A DNA stretch of 53,415 nucleotides from an uncultured Lachnospiraceae bacterium (GCA_947589055.1 CANPZL010000012.1:1-53415); one strand, 5' to 3'; shown: positions 15,956 through 25,271, counted from the stretch's first letter. The notes: a model not told the origin generated them from the letters alone. Numbers and translations: made by a program.

Positions 15956-17644
15956 TTATAAAGCGTCAACCAGTTTCTTTAATGCTGCTCTTGCTTCGTC
16001 AGGGAGTTTATCATAACCGCCCTTGTTGTTGGTAAAGCCGTCAACTGCATCTACACGATTCTGCATGGCATTCTTAAGCTGGGCTTTATAGTCCGCATCA
16101 TTTAGATCCGGGGTAAAGCCTTCCCAATCCATGATCTCAATATCTTCAAACGGACCCCATTGTTTAAAGGAAGCCTTGCCCTCCACGATAGTTTCTAAGA
16201 TGCCTAAGGTATCTTTCGGCTGTACCTTCTTACCCATGAAATCACCGGTATTGATAATATAGCAGTCTACGTTCTTTTCCTCGACCAGCTTCTTAAACTT
16301 CACATAGTCATTCACCAAAGGATAGGTACGGAACGGATTTGCATAAGGCACGATACGAAGGGCATTCATATCCGTACCGGCAGCAACACGCTCTGCGGTT
16401 GAGGTCTTAGTTGCCAGAGTAGCACCCATAACGGAAGCTAGAGCGGCACCCTTTAACTTAACAACCGGAGGAATGGTAGGATCTTTCATGATCCAGAAGA
16501 TTGCATTTACAGGAGCGTCAATCTTATCAACCCGGTTCGGTGACCAGAGTTTAGATTTAATCGCCCGTCCGTTGCCATTTCGAATATCCTCCGTTACAAG
16601 CTGGATCTTACCGTCTTCGTCCATAGTAGCGGAGCAGTTCTGTACCGTCAGCAGATACTGGTTATCCGGACAGCCGGTGGGATAATCAGCAGTCTTATCG
16701 AAGTAGGTAGGCTCCAAAGCGATGGAAGCACAGGTATCTGTGTTAATGATGAACGCATCATCATGTAATACTTTGATCTCATATTTTCCGCCATGCTTTG
16801 CATGGGTCAGGGTTGATTTGCCGGAACCGGATAATCCGTAAACAGAAGCAACATACTTTCTGCCGTCCGGTAATAAATATTCCTTTTGTCCACCGTGGCA
16901 GGAAGCATAACCGTTTCTGTTTGCGATCGCCCATGCCATAGTCAATGTACCCTTCTTATGCTCGCCGAAATACTTCATACCAAGAATTGCGGCACAGTTT
17001 TCGTTTGTATCAAAATAACACAAGGTAAGAGGATCGCTCAGACAGCTGTAATCCACATCCGGGCTTTCCGTAGGTGTCCACTGGGGATCTGAGAAGATAT
17101 AAATGTCCGCCTCCTTACCGTCGCCAACCGGCTTAGAATTCTTGTACATCTTAACATATTCATCGGACATATACTGGAAGTTCAGCATCCAGTTATAAAG
17201 TAAATTCTCTTCTCCTTCCGGAATTAACAGATGGGCTTTTACCATGAATTCAGGATCCAAGCCTACAAAACAGGTCGCATGATATAAGGTCTCCCAACGG
17301 GTTTTATAGATCGCATCCATAACTACCTTATCCAGCTTGGTGTCGTCTACTCCCGGCTCGCCTTTGATCCGGCGTGCTGCGGCATAACGTCCGGTTACAG
17401 CGCCATCATTGAATAATAATACCTTTGCATCGGCATCTAAACCGAATTCCTCGCCTCTGTAAACAGGCATATCTGTAACAATCGTTCCAGGAGAATTCTT
17501 AGCAAGGTTATATGCTTCCTTCAACGTATTTACCTTTACTACATTGTTCCCGTAGAAAGCAGCTTCGATAATCGCACGGGTTTTGGAAAAACCGACTTTG
17601 CCTTTGCCGATCTCTTCCAGTTTGTAATTTGCCTTTGTTGCCAT
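15956..17644 (-). CDS. pckA: Phosphoenolpyruvate carboxykinase (ATP)
   Basis: This enzyme interconverts oxaloacetate plus ATP with PEP, CO2 and ADP; in anaerobes it often runs in the carboxylating direction. It has 562 residues from the ATG at 17644. The kinase-1a P-loop is GLSGSGKST at about residues 272-280, followed by the metal-binding HDDAF motif; the sequence IEIMDWEGFTPDL is near the C-terminus. This is the somewhat longer clostridial form of the ATP-dependent family. AGGAGGAA stands before the chosen start, while the longer frame to 17716 runs into the leader. A consensus promoter at 17769-17797 gives an unusually long leader of about 118 nt. Confidence 0.92.
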   Translation of the reverse strand: MATKANYKLEEIGKGKVGFSKTRAIIEAAFYGNNVVKVNTLKEAYNLAKNSPGTIVTDMPVYRGEEFGLDADAKVLLFNDGAVTGRYAAARRIKGEPGVDDTKLDKVVMDAIYKTRWETLYHATCFVGLDPEFMVKAHLLIPEGEENLLYNWMLNFQYMSDEYVKMYKNSKPVGDGKEADIYIFSDPQWTPTESPDVDYSCLSDPLTLCYFDTNENCAAILGMKYFGEHKKGTLTMAWAIANRNGYASCHGGQKEYLLPDGRKYVASVYGLSGSGKSTLTHAKHGGKYEIKVLHDDAFIINTDTCASIALEPTYFDKTADYPTGCPDNQYLLTVQNCSATMDEDGKIQLVTEDIRNGNGRAIKSKLWSPNRVDKIDAPVNAIFWIMKDPTIPPVVKLKGAALASVMGATLATKTSTAERVAAGTDMNALRIVPYANPFRTYPLVNDYVKFKKLVEEKNVDCYIINTGDFMGKKVQPKDTLGILETIVEGKASFKQWGPFEDIEIMDWEGFTPDLNDADYKAQLKNAMQNRVDAVDGFTNNKGGYDKLPDEARAALKKLVDAL

Positions 17645-17768
17645 TTTTCTTCCTCCTAATTTTGTATTTTTTACTGTTGACCCTATAGAAACAATCATTA
17701 AAAGTCCCCGGTTCAACAGTGTAACTCTTGAAAAAGAAAAGAGTGGTTACCCTAGTCAACCAAACTAA

Positions 17769-17797
17769 AGTATATAGTTTTCCGGCGGGAGTGTCAA
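17769..17797 (-). promoter_or_regulatory. Consensus promoter of pckA
   Basis: On the minus strand TTGACA (17797-17792), a 17-base spacer and TATACT (17774-17769) form a near-perfect sigma-A promoter just downstream of the DUF885 gene. Transcription would start near 17762, about 118 nt before the pckA ATG. Confidence 0.8.
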
Positions 17798-17802
17798 TAT
17801 AA

Positions 17803-19602
17803 TTATTGAACAACAGAATCAATATACCGATCCATCTGGGTACGTAACGTGTCGAAATCACAGGGGCCGGTCTCCAAGATTACCTGATGATAGGCAACAT
17901 CGTCGAAGTTCTCTCCCAGCTGTTCTTTTGCGTAATCCCGCAGCTCGGTAAATTCCAGATAACCGATAAAATACTGCGGATAATATCCCGGTTCTTCAAT
18001 CAGCATATCATAAAGCCCTTCAGCGGCATCTCCGTTAAAGCCGATGCTGTTCATGTAATCGGCCAGATCTTCAAGCGTATATCCGTAATAATTTACATAG
18101 ATGTCGGCCAGACAGCAGAAGGCGATATTTTGAAGCTCGCCCGCCACATACATTTCACGCACATACTTACTTTCATAATTCTCATAGGTGATCCAGTTAT
18201 AGGAACGCATTTCCACATACATCGCCCAGCCCTCGTCATAGCCCAAAAAGCTCAGGACATCACGAACCGGATATGGGTCGGTCGAAAGGAAATAGGTCAT
18301 TTGATATAAATGGCCGGGGTATCCTTCATGGGCATACATAGCCGATAATCCCCCGGAGCTGTTATTGTCATCGCTTCGATTTACTTGAATTACGTTATCC
18401 GTATAATCGTCCAGACAGGGCGTAACGCAGAAGGCGGGGGAAACGATGTCCGCAATGGCAGGGTCAATATCACTGATCGTATAATTAACCTCCGGCGGAG
18501 TGGGGAATTCCCCGTTCATTTCCTGCTTATAGTATTCTAAAAAGCTGGCAGGCTCTGACATACCCTGCACTACAAAGTTTTCGTCTCCATAATATTCCAT
18601 ATATACGTCAGGCGCATTCATATAGACATCATATGTCATTTCAATGGAATCCTCTAATACCTGTTGTAGAATTTCTTCCATTTCCTGAATGGATTTGGAA
18701 GAACCGGTCTTGTGGGAAACGATATATTCATAGTATTCCTTTCCGTCCGGATAGTTGCAGATCCCTCCCAGATCCTCGCTTTTCCCTTTCAGCGCATTCA
18801 GCTCGTCGATCATAGTCTCATAGGCGGGGAAAATAGTATTGACAACCGTATTCCGGTTCTGATCCTTATAAGCTGCCCGCTGGGTTTCCGTCAGTCCCTC
18901 TAAGGCATCAATGCGGTGATCAAAGGTAGTAATTAGGTAATTATCCTCTCTGTGCGACAGGAACTCGCTGCATTGCTCAATCACATCATCAATCGCACCG
19001 TCAGACATACCGAAGCCCTCTTCGGTACGGAAATTTTCATAATCCATACAGTAGTCGAAATAGTCGTCCAGCTGTTCCATTAAAGCAAGATAATCCTCGA
19101 CATCCTCCGCAGAATAGAATTCATAAAGAGACATATTTAAAGGCATATTACTCTGAACACCGGTTATCTGCCCGAATACCGTTCCCTGATAATCACAGTC
19201 CTTTACGGAAAGCTCCTGTTCTATGTAGTGATAAAGAATATCATAGGTTAACTGTTGTTTTGCAGTTAAATCGGAATAGTGAAAGGATTTAAGTTCACGA
19301 AAGGTATCCTCCAGTTCTTCCCAGTCTTCTTCTCCATCGGCAAAATCCCGATCCGAATAATCGCCCAGTGTCGGTTCCATATCCTCGATTCCATACCCTT
19401 CCGGATCTTTCAAGGTGAAATGGAGGTTTATTGTATTATCAGTAACCTCTGTTATAAATAAGTCTTCCAGAAATGTGTCAAAATCCGCATCCGGAGTTGT
19501 AGCAACAACGGAAGAATCCTTCCGGCAGCCGCAGGCAGAAAAAAGCAATGCGGCACTGACTACAACCGTCGTTATTTTCTTAAAATGTACTTGCAGTTTC
19601 AT
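17803..19602 (-). CDS. DUF885-family lipoprotein, putative metallopeptidase
   Basis: This 599-residue exported protein has a basic, hydrophobic signal peptide ending FSAC-GC, a slightly non-standard lipobox, so it is probably tethered to the outer face of the membrane. The body is acidic and matches the DUF885 family, with the conserved motif HEGYPGHLYQ and a downstream GWAMYVE segment that resemble the HExxH-type metal site of gluzincin-like peptidases. The actual substrate is unknown. The start at 19602 follows GGAG in the minus-strand sequence; residues upstream of MKLQVHF are discarded. It appears monocistronic, between its own promoter at 19648-19676 and the pckA promoter. Confidence 0.82.
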   Translation of the reverse strand: MKLQVHFKKITTVVVSAALLFSACGCRKDSSVVATTPDADFDTFLEDLFITEVTDNTINLHFTLKDPEGYGIEDMEPTLGDYSDRDFADGEEDWEELEDTFRELKSFHYSDLTAKQQLTYDILYHYIEQELSVKDCDYQGTVFGQITGVQSNMPLNMSLYEFYSAEDVEDYLALMEQLDDYFDYCMDYENFRTEEGFGMSDGAIDDVIEQCSEFLSHREDNYLITTFDHRIDALEGLTETQRAAYKDQNRNTVVNTIFPAYETMIDELNALKGKSEDLGGICNYPDGKEYYEYIVSHKTGSSKSIQEMEEILQQVLEDSIEMTYDVYMNAPDVYMEYYGDENFVVQGMSEPASFLEYYKQEMNGEFPTPPEVNYTISDIDPAIADIVSPAFCVTPCLDDYTDNVIQVNRSDDNNSSGGLSAMYAHEGYPGHLYQMTYFLSTDPYPVRDVLSFLGYDEGWAMYVEMRSYNWITYENYESKYVREMYVAGELQNIAFCCLADIYVNYYGYTLEDLADYMNSIGFNGDAAEGLYDMLIEEPGYYPQYFIGYLEFTELRDYAKEQLGENFDDVAYHQVILETGPCDFDTLRTQMDRYIDSVVQ

Positions 19603-19647
19603 AGGATCTCCTTTTCTTAACCTCAACTATTTCCTGATTATATAATG

Positions 19648-19676
19648 ATTATACGCATAAACGTTAGAAAAAACAA
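19648..19676 (-). promoter_or_regulatory. Putative promoter of the DUF885 gene
   Basis: On the minus strand TTGTTT (19676-19671), a 17-base spacer and TATAAT (19653-19648). It overlaps the T-rich tail of the upstream terminator, so the -35 match may be partly fortuitous. Confidence 0.5.
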
Positions 19677-19708
19677 CAAAAATGAGCAGGAGGCCGCTCC
19701 TGCTCATT
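19665..19708 (-). terminator. Terminator of the large surface-protein gene
   Basis: Twelve-base arms AATGAGCAGGAG (19681-19692) and CTCCTGCTCATT (19697-19708) around GCCG, followed on the minus strand by a T-rich tract. Confidence 0.9.
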
Positions 19709-19743
19709 TGAGGTTTCCGATTAGAACAAAGAAACTTTTGCTT

Positions 19744-22700
19744 CTACCACCGGCACCGTTTTTGTTTCAAAAGCCCCAGTATACCGAGGAAAGAAGCAGA
19801 TGCCAGTAGAAATGCAAGGTACAGCCAACGTTCATCTCCGGTCAGCGGCGTGGCGGCAGCGCCGGGATTTTGATCCGGAGCCGTTCCCGGTACAAGCGCC
19901 TGCTGCTCCTGATCCGTAATCGGTGCCTGATGCTTCCAATACGATAATTCGCCCGTCCGGTAACGCCGGTACGCTTCAAAGGCCTGTAAGATCTGCAGGG
20001 TTGACATACCGGTAGAGACAGAAGCAGGAACATAGGCGGATAACTGGCTTACCAGATTACGGTAAGGGGTTCCAAAGCCGGCCGCTTGCAGGTCAAAACC
20101 GGATACTGCTAATGCGATTAGCGTCTGCGCTCCCGCCTCCGGCGTCAGATAACCATACTCCGGCGTCAGATTCTGCCGTAAGAAATCCCATGCTTTTTCA
20201 ACGGACAATGCGATAGTGGAATCCGTTTCTGCATAGCTTGCCAACGCTTGAATTGCCATGGCAGTCAGGTCAATATCTCCTGTGGAAGCGGCGTCATATA
20301 AGCCAAATCCTCCGGTATCCGGATTCTGGAAGGTAAGCAGAGCTGCCGCTATCCGTTCCCGGCTCCATCTGGCATCTGCCGGAATGGGAGTTGACCGGGC
20401 GTCCAAGGCAAGGAGAGCGAAAATAAGCTCGTTTGACCCGGCATCCAGGTCCGGATGCTCATAGATCATGGCGGCAAGATTCCTGCCTTCGATGTTGGTA
20501 ATATCTTTTCCCAACAGACTAAGCGTTAAGGCGACCCGTTCAATATCCGTCGGCTTTTGCCTGCTTGTCCAGGTTGACACGGTCTGCACTACGTCCTGAT
20601 AATAAGCGTCTGATTCTTGGGGTGAAATGGTTCCGCCGGAACGAAGAATGGCATAGACTGCCCATTCGTCACCATAATGGTATCCGTAGGAAGCGTAGGC
20701 GTCTGTAATGGCACGTCTGGCGTTTTCAATTCCGGATTGCAAAAGCCGGTCTGTGTCCACCGGCGTCAGATTCCCTTTGGTAACGGTAATGGTAAGGATA
20801 ACCGGTTCTGCTCCGGCAGTCGTATCTACCGGCGTTCCTGTTGCGATGACCGTGCCTTCGGATTCTGCATAGATGGAATAATCAGCAGAAGCAATATACA
20901 TATTGTTATCCTTTGCTGTCGTATTCCGCTTCCAGTAACCGTTTTCTTTACGGGCGATCCGTACAATGCCGTTTTGGGAATATGTCCAGATTAACTCCGG
21001 TTCCGTTACGCTGTAGTCGCTTGTCGGTTCAGCACCGGTATATGCCAGATCCAGTGGCAGTATGTCTCCGTTTTGCAACGTAAGGTTCGTCTCTGCTGCT
21101 GTCACGGCGGTCAGGGGATTCTGGTAGCGGTATGTGACAGTAGAGGTGCCGGTTAAGGTGTTTATCCTTCCGGAAGGGGCTTTGTCCGTTAGAGTGGCGG
21201 TATAGGTAGTTGTGCCTGCCTTATATGGAACATATCCCTTTACCATGCTGCCGACGTAAGAAGCAACCGAAGGATTACTGCTGGTGATGGTCCAGTTATT
21301 GCGATAGCTTGCATTTTCCGGTTCTACAATAACAGCGGAATAATCCGGAAGAAAGGCACGCCCGCCGTCGCTGTTGGCATTTCTTCCATGCAGGATCACC
21401 GTTCCTGCAACGGACGGACGTATAGAAAGGGCTGGGACATAGTCCGAGGTCAGGGTAATCGTTGCAGAAAGATTGGGATTTGACTTGGACGTAACCGTGA
21501 TCGTTGAGGTTCCGGGCTCTAAAAAGTAAAAGGCGCTGGAAGATGGAGTGTTGTAGATCCTATCGGTATCAGCAGCTTCATAGATGAAGCTGGAAGAAGC
21601 TGTATCGGCATAATCACTGGAACCGTCAAATTGCGCCTGTACCCGGATTCGTTTTTCTTCGGAACCTTCTACGGTAAAGGCTGCGTTTGTTACATCGGTT
21701 CCGTCAATAAAAAGCCGCAGACCTGTCATTTTCTCTTGACGAGCGGTGACATAAACCGATGCAAGAAGCTCCGTAGAACCGTCTGCCCGGCAGACAGTAG
21801 CCTGTATGACGGTAGTTCCGTTAGCATTTACCCTGAGATTCCCAATCTCAGAACCAATCTGCAGGTTAGAGCTATCCGTACAGGACCATTCGATATGCTC
21901 TCCCGGCTGTAATGGATAATCCGGCAGGGAAAAGCTCCCGGCAATCTGGAACCCGTCTACTAGATCCGGAGATACTGAAAGCTGCTGATCCTCGATCAGA
22001 ATGGCTTCCGAGCTGTTAAAGGGAGTGAATGCGATCCGGCATTTATTTGCCGGAAGCACCGGCCCTCCTGCTGCCGGTTCCTGATCCGGACCGAAATACG
22101 GATAACCGTCACTGCTTCTGCCCCATGCAGTTCCGTTGCTTCCCTTATTTTGGTTTAAAAGAGCGACAAAATCTAAAGATTGCATATAGGAATCGGATTT
22201 AGGATAAGAATATTGCAGGGCAGAGTCCGGGATCGAGGTGTTTGTCAGTCCTTCCTGCCAGTAAGTGTTTTTTAGTAAACCGCTTTCGTACCGGTTAAAA
22301 AAGGGTCCGTTTGCGGCAGGACTGATGGAATAGCAGTTCGACACGATGCCCCCGCTTAAGGTGTTGGCAAGACCGGCTCCGGGATACCCGCTGCCGCCGG
22401 TAGCTTCCACGCTGGTGCTGACATTTAAGACCGCACCCTTCATGGTCGTACCAAGAGGGCTTTTATTGCTCAGGGTTCCTTTTAGCTGTAGATTCTGAAT
22501 AACGCCCTCTTCTCCAATATCGGTAAAAAGGGAGGAGGAAGGATTATCAAAGATAATACTATGGCCCTGACCGTCCAGAACCCCGTTGAAAGAGATAAAG
22601 CTAAAATACCAGTCGCTTTGCGAGATGGTAATATCCTGTGTTAAAACGTAATACTGGCCTTTGTTATCAGAAGGAATGGATTCTAAGTCGGAAACGGAAG

Positions 22701-23769
22701 AAATGTATGTGATTCCGGTTCCCGGCAGCGGCACCGGTTCCGTTGGCTTCTTTTTCACAAGAGCGGCAAGCGCTTTTGTGAGGGTTTCGGCAGCGGCGTC
22801 AACTTCCGCCTGGGAAGCCGATGGATCGTTATCTGTCTGCTTCCCGGAATCGAGCGCCTGCTTAAGAGCCGTCCAGCTGTCTTCCGTATAGTCGGAGGCG
22901 TTTTTTGCTTCCGCCTGTGCGATTGCATTTTTCAGAGCCTGATGGTCAACCGGAATATCCGACGCATCGCCTGCCTGTAACACTGGCATACCGGTGTTGA
23001 TAGAGGGATCCGGCGTAATCCAGATATAGCCGGTAGCAGGAAGTCCGGTATTTAATTTTTTCGTTAAAACGCCGGAGGTAAAATCAGAAGGATCAAGGAT
23101 CTCACAGTTTTCAACCGGTGCGTCAGAAGCCATATTAAAAGAGATAACACCATTGCCGCTGCTGGCATAGCTGTTATAGAGGCCGGAGGAAGAGGAATTG
23201 TTTTCTCCTGCCAGCCCGCCGAACATCATGGAAGAGATGGTTCCGGCAAAATAGGAATTATAAATCCGTCCGCCGTTTATGGTTCCCACTAAACCGCCCA
23301 CTTCCCCCATCCATCCGTTTAACTTTAAGGAAGCGGTAGAATAGCAGTTTTGAATGATGCCGGTCAGGGTAACTGCCATACTTCCGAATGTAGAGGCACT
23401 TTCAATGGTTGTGCTTCCGGTTACGCCCAGATTCTGTATGGTTCCGGATACCGAACCCGCAAGGGGCAGGTTGGATAAGGTAATGGTATGTCCCTTTCCG
23501 TCGAATACGCCTGCTAACGTGGTGATCTGCTGGTTCTCGGACAAGGTAATGTCCGCACCTAAGCAGTAATAGGTATCCGCCGGAATTTCCGTCGGAAAGT
23601 CGGAAGCGGCAAAGATAACATAAGGGTCTTCTCTGGTACCGGCACCGGTAAGGCTGGTAGTTGACGTACCGAATGCGTTTAAGGGGGTGGTCAGGCATGG
23701 AGAAAGCACAATAAGAGCCGCCAGAAATATGCTGAAAATACGTTTTTTAAGGTTATGATAATGCTTCAT
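19744..23769 (-). CDS. Large cobalamin-regulated cell-surface protein (beta-helix, FIVAR, Ig-like, alpha/alpha-barrel)
   Basis: This is a 1341-residue secreted protein. A signal peptide (residues 1-33) is followed by repeats of the GLUG/beta-helix kind (about 40-265), a FIVAR helical module (about 280-345), a second beta-helix stretch (about 355-560), Ig-like domains (about 590-1000) and a helical domain (about 1005-1285) with GGFGLYD and DIDLTAMAIQALA motifs. The last resembles terpenoid-cyclase-like toroids, to which intrinsic factor and transcobalamin belong. The tail TPLTGDE, a hydrophobic helix and KQKRCRW looks like a sortase signal with a non-canonical first residue. A cobalamin riboswitch sits in its leader. 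I infer surface binding of corrinoids. No DUF4430 domain is clearly visible, and binding of other ligands remains possible. Confidence 0.8.
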   Translation of the reverse strand: MKHYHNLKKRIFSIFLAALIVLSPCLTTPLNAFGTSTTSLTGAGTREDPYVIFAASDFPTEIPADTYYCLGADITLSENQQITTLAGVFDGKGHTITLSNLPLAGSVSGTIQNLGVTGSTTIESASTFGSMAVTLTGIIQNCYSTASLKLNGWMGEVGGLVGTINGGRIYNSYFAGTISSMMFGGLAGENNSSSSGLYNSYASSGNGVISFNMASDAPVENCEILDPSDFTSGVLTKKLNTGLPATGYIWITPDPSINTGMPVLQAGDASDIPVDHQALKNAIAQAEAKNASDYTEDSWTALKQALDSGKQTDNDPSASQAEVDAAAETLTKALAALVKKKPTEPVPLPGTGITYISSVSDLESIPSDNKGQYYVLTQDITISQSDWYFSFISFNGVLDGQGHSIIFDNPSSSLFTDIGEEGVIQNLQLKGTLSNKSPLGTTMKGAVLNVSTSVEATGGSGYPGAGLANTLSGGIVSNCYSISPAANGPFFNRYESGLLKNTYWQEGLTNTSIPDSALQYSYPKSDSYMQSLDFVALLNQNKGSNGTAWGRSSDGYPYFGPDQEPAAGGPVLPANKCRIAFTPFNSSEAILIEDQQLSVSPDLVDGFQIAGSFSLPDYPLQPGEHIEWSCTDSSNLQIGSEIGNLRVNANGTTVIQATVCRADGSTELLASVYVTARQEKMTGLRLFIDGTDVTNAAFTVEGSEEKRIRVQAQFDGSSDYADTASSSFIYEAADTDRIYNTPSSSAFYFLEPGTSTITVTSKSNPNLSATITLTSDYVPALSIRPSVAGTVILHGRNANSDGGRAFLPDYSAVIVEPENASYRNNWTITSSNPSVASYVGSMVKGYVPYKAGTTTYTATLTDKAPSGRINTLTGTSTVTYRYQNPLTAVTAAETNLTLQNGDILPLDLAYTGAEPTSDYSVTEPELIWTYSQNGIVRIARKENGYWKRNTTAKDNNMYIASADYSIYAESEGTVIATGTPVDTTAGAEPVILTITVTKGNLTPVDTDRLLQSGIENARRAITDAYASYGYHYGDEWAVYAILRSGGTISPQESDAYYQDVVQTVSTWTSRQKPTDIERVALTLSLLGKDITNIEGRNLAAMIYEHPDLDAGSNELIFALLALDARSTPIPADARWSRERIAAALLTFQNPDTGGFGLYDAASTGDIDLTAMAIQALASYAETDSTIALSVEKAWDFLRQNLTPEYGYLTPEAGAQTLIALAVSGFDLQAAGFGTPYRNLVSQLSAYVPASVSTGMSTLQILQAFEAYRRYRTGELSYWKHQAPITDQEQQALVPGTAPDQNPGAAATPLTGDERWLYLAFLLASASFLGILGLLKQKRCRW

Positions 23770-23808
23770 AGGTCTCCTTTCTGATTATTTGAGATTCTGA
23801 CGCAAATC

Positions 23809-23874
23809 AAAAGCAGCCGGAACCGACCTTTACGCTGCATCTGAAATGACACGCAAAAGCAAGTCCCGGCTGCT
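23809..23874 (-). terminator. Second terminator-like hairpin in the riboswitch leader
   Basis: On the minus strand the arm complementary to plus-strand 23865-23874 (AGCAGCCGGG) can pair with CCGGCTGCT (23820-23812), followed by TTTT. The loop is long (about 44 bases) and the element lies between the aptamer and the start codon. It could be part of the expression platform or a false pairing. Confidence 0.35.
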
Positions 23875-23882
23875 GCCCGAAC

Positions 23883-23912
23883 AAAAAAACTGCGCTCCTC
23901 CATCTCAGAAGC
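23883..23912 (-). terminator. Terminator in the cobalamin riboswitch expression platform
   Basis: On the minus strand GCTTCT (23912-23907), a 7-base loop and AGGAGC (23899-23894), then seven T (23889-23883). It lies immediately after the aptamer, so cobalamin binding would be expected to favour early termination. Four bases separate the stem from the T-run, so it may be a weak terminator. Confidence 0.5.
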
Positions 23913-23916
23913 TGCT

Positions 23917-24072
23917 TGCCGATTCAGAATATCCTGACTTCGCTTCCCGCCGAAACGCCTTCCCGGAGTAGATCGCTCCAGTGGCATACTGTTTCTTTGT
24001 CCACGTTACAGTAGAAGTGGCTGTTACGGATTCTCACCGTATTCCTCTTTGACCTCAAGGGTCAGAATCTGC
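23917..24072 (-). ncRNA. Cobalamin (B12) riboswitch aptamer
   Basis: Read on the minus strand, the order of conserved elements is: a P1 strand with GATTC, AAGAGGAATACGGTGAGAAT, then CCGTAACAGCC, CTGTA, GCCACTG, GGGAAGG, GCGAAGTCAGGA (the B12 box region), and the closing GAATC. Spacing and order match the AdoCbl-type cobalamin aptamer. It precedes only the large surface protein in this window; no btu transporter or corrinoid synthesis gene is near. The plus-strand panE-like gene is transcribed away from it. Confidence 0.9.
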
Positions 24073-24101
24073 AAATTATGTAGTTTTTTTTATTTGCCAT
24101 C

Positions 24102-24130
24102 AGCTTACTTTATATGTTGAGAAATGTCAA
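24102..24130 (-). promoter_or_regulatory. Possible promoter of the riboswitch transcript
   Basis: On the minus strand TTGACA (24130-24125), a 17-base spacer and TAAGCT (24107-24102). The -35 is perfect and the -10 poor, but it starts a transcript about 25 bases before the aptamer. Confidence 0.4.
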
Positions 24131-24241
24131 CACAAGATTTCAGTTTTAGTGGAAATCAGATTGGATTTTTGATATGATACGTTATAGGGAAAACAGGAAG
24201 ATTTTGTAATACCCAAAAAGCGGATAAAGAGGGATAGAACG

Positions 24242-25192
24242 ATGCGGATATTGATGATTGGCGCAGGTGCAGTGGGGATCGCCATAGGCGTATCCTTTGA
24301 AAGTCAGGGAATTCAGGTGGATTTTCTTGCCAGGGGAAAGACACTGGAGGCAATCCGGTCGGAAGGTGCGAAACGTACCGGTTTATTTGGCGATTATTGT
24401 TGTGCTCCCGGCAGCGTTGGAGCCTATGGAACCTATGAGGAGCTGCCAAGACAGGCATATGATTATGTTATCATCAGTGCAAAGACGACTGCGAACCTAC
24501 AGATCAGTCAGGCTCTGTGGAAGGCGGAGCAATGTATGAAACCGTCGGCAAAGCTTGTCATTATGCAGAACGGTTGGGGAAATGAGGCGGCCTACGAAGA
24601 ATATTTTCCAAAAGACAAGATCTATCATGCAAGAGTGATCACCGGATTCCAGCGGACAAGTCCGAATGTCAGCCAGATCACCGTACATACCGCTCCGATC
24701 CTGCTTGGTTCCCTTTTTGGCAGTGAAGTGACGTGTATGCAGCCATTGCAGCAGGCATTGCAGGCTTCCGGTATTCCCACGGAGCTTACGACGGAGGTAG
24801 GGAAATATCTTTGGGCAAAGATGCTGTACAATACGACCTTGAATCCGCTGGGGGCGATACTGGGGGTTCATTATGGACAACTGGCACAATCACAGGCGTC
24901 TACTTTGATCATGAATCAGCTGATCGAGGAGACCTTCGCAGTCATGAAGGCAGCGGGCTATTCAGCTCCGTGGGAGAATGCGGAGGAATATAAAAAGGTA
25001 TTTTACGGTACTCTGATTCCGGATACCTATCATCATCGGGCGTCTACTCTTCAGGATATTGAAAAAAAGCAGAAAACAGAAATCGATACGTTGAATGGCT
25101 GTATCGTAAGACTGGCAAAACAGTATGGGATCCCGGTTCCGGGACATACTATGCTGGTATGTCTGATCAAGAGTATCGAGGATAATTTTTGA
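24242..25192 (+). CDS. Ketopantoate reductase family protein (PanE/ApbA)
   Basis: This NAD(P)-dependent oxidoreductase has 316 residues. The N-terminal Rossmann fold has GAGAVG at residues 7-12 and a positively charged end of beta-2 (LARG) that favours NADP. The ApbA_C helical domain carries the motif KMLYNTTLNPLGAI, in which the first Lys and the Asn correspond to catalytic-site residues of PanE, and further on SSTLQDIE-like ASTLQDIEK. The usual reaction is reduction of 2-dehydropantoate to pantoate for coenzyme A. Paralogues with other 2-oxoacid substrates exist, and no other pan gene is nearby, so the symbol is withheld. AGAGGGA precedes the ATG. Confidence 0.85.
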   Translation: MRILMIGAGAVGIAIGVSFESQGIQVDFLARGKTLEAIRSEGAKRTGLFGDYCCAPGSVGAYGTYEELPRQAYDYVIISAKTTANLQISQALWKAEQCMKPSAKLVIMQNGWGNEAAYEEYFPKDKIYHARVITGFQRTSPNVSQITVHTAPILLGSLFGSEVTCMQPLQQALQASGIPTELTTEVGKYLWAKMLYNTTLNPLGAILGVHYGQLAQSQASTLIMNQLIEETFAVMKAAGYSAPWENAEEYKKVFYGTLIPDTYHHRASTLQDIEKKQKTEIDTLNGCIVRLAKQYGIPVPGHTMLVCLIKSIEDNF

Positions 25193-25216
25193 AAAAATTG
25201 CGACAGTAGAGCTGCC

Positions 25217-25246
25217 TTAACAGTCAAGAACTGGCGTAATTATAAT
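25217..25246 (+). promoter_or_regulatory. Promoter of the SDR gene
   Basis: TTAACA (25217-25222), an 18-base spacer and TATAAT (25241-25246), 25 bases before the SDR start. Confidence 0.6.
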
Positions 25247-25271
25247 AAGATATAAGAAAGGGGTTATACAA

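Noticed and set aside
24072..24240. Cobalamin control of the panE-like gene
   Set aside because: The aptamer is on the opposite strand and reads away from that gene.
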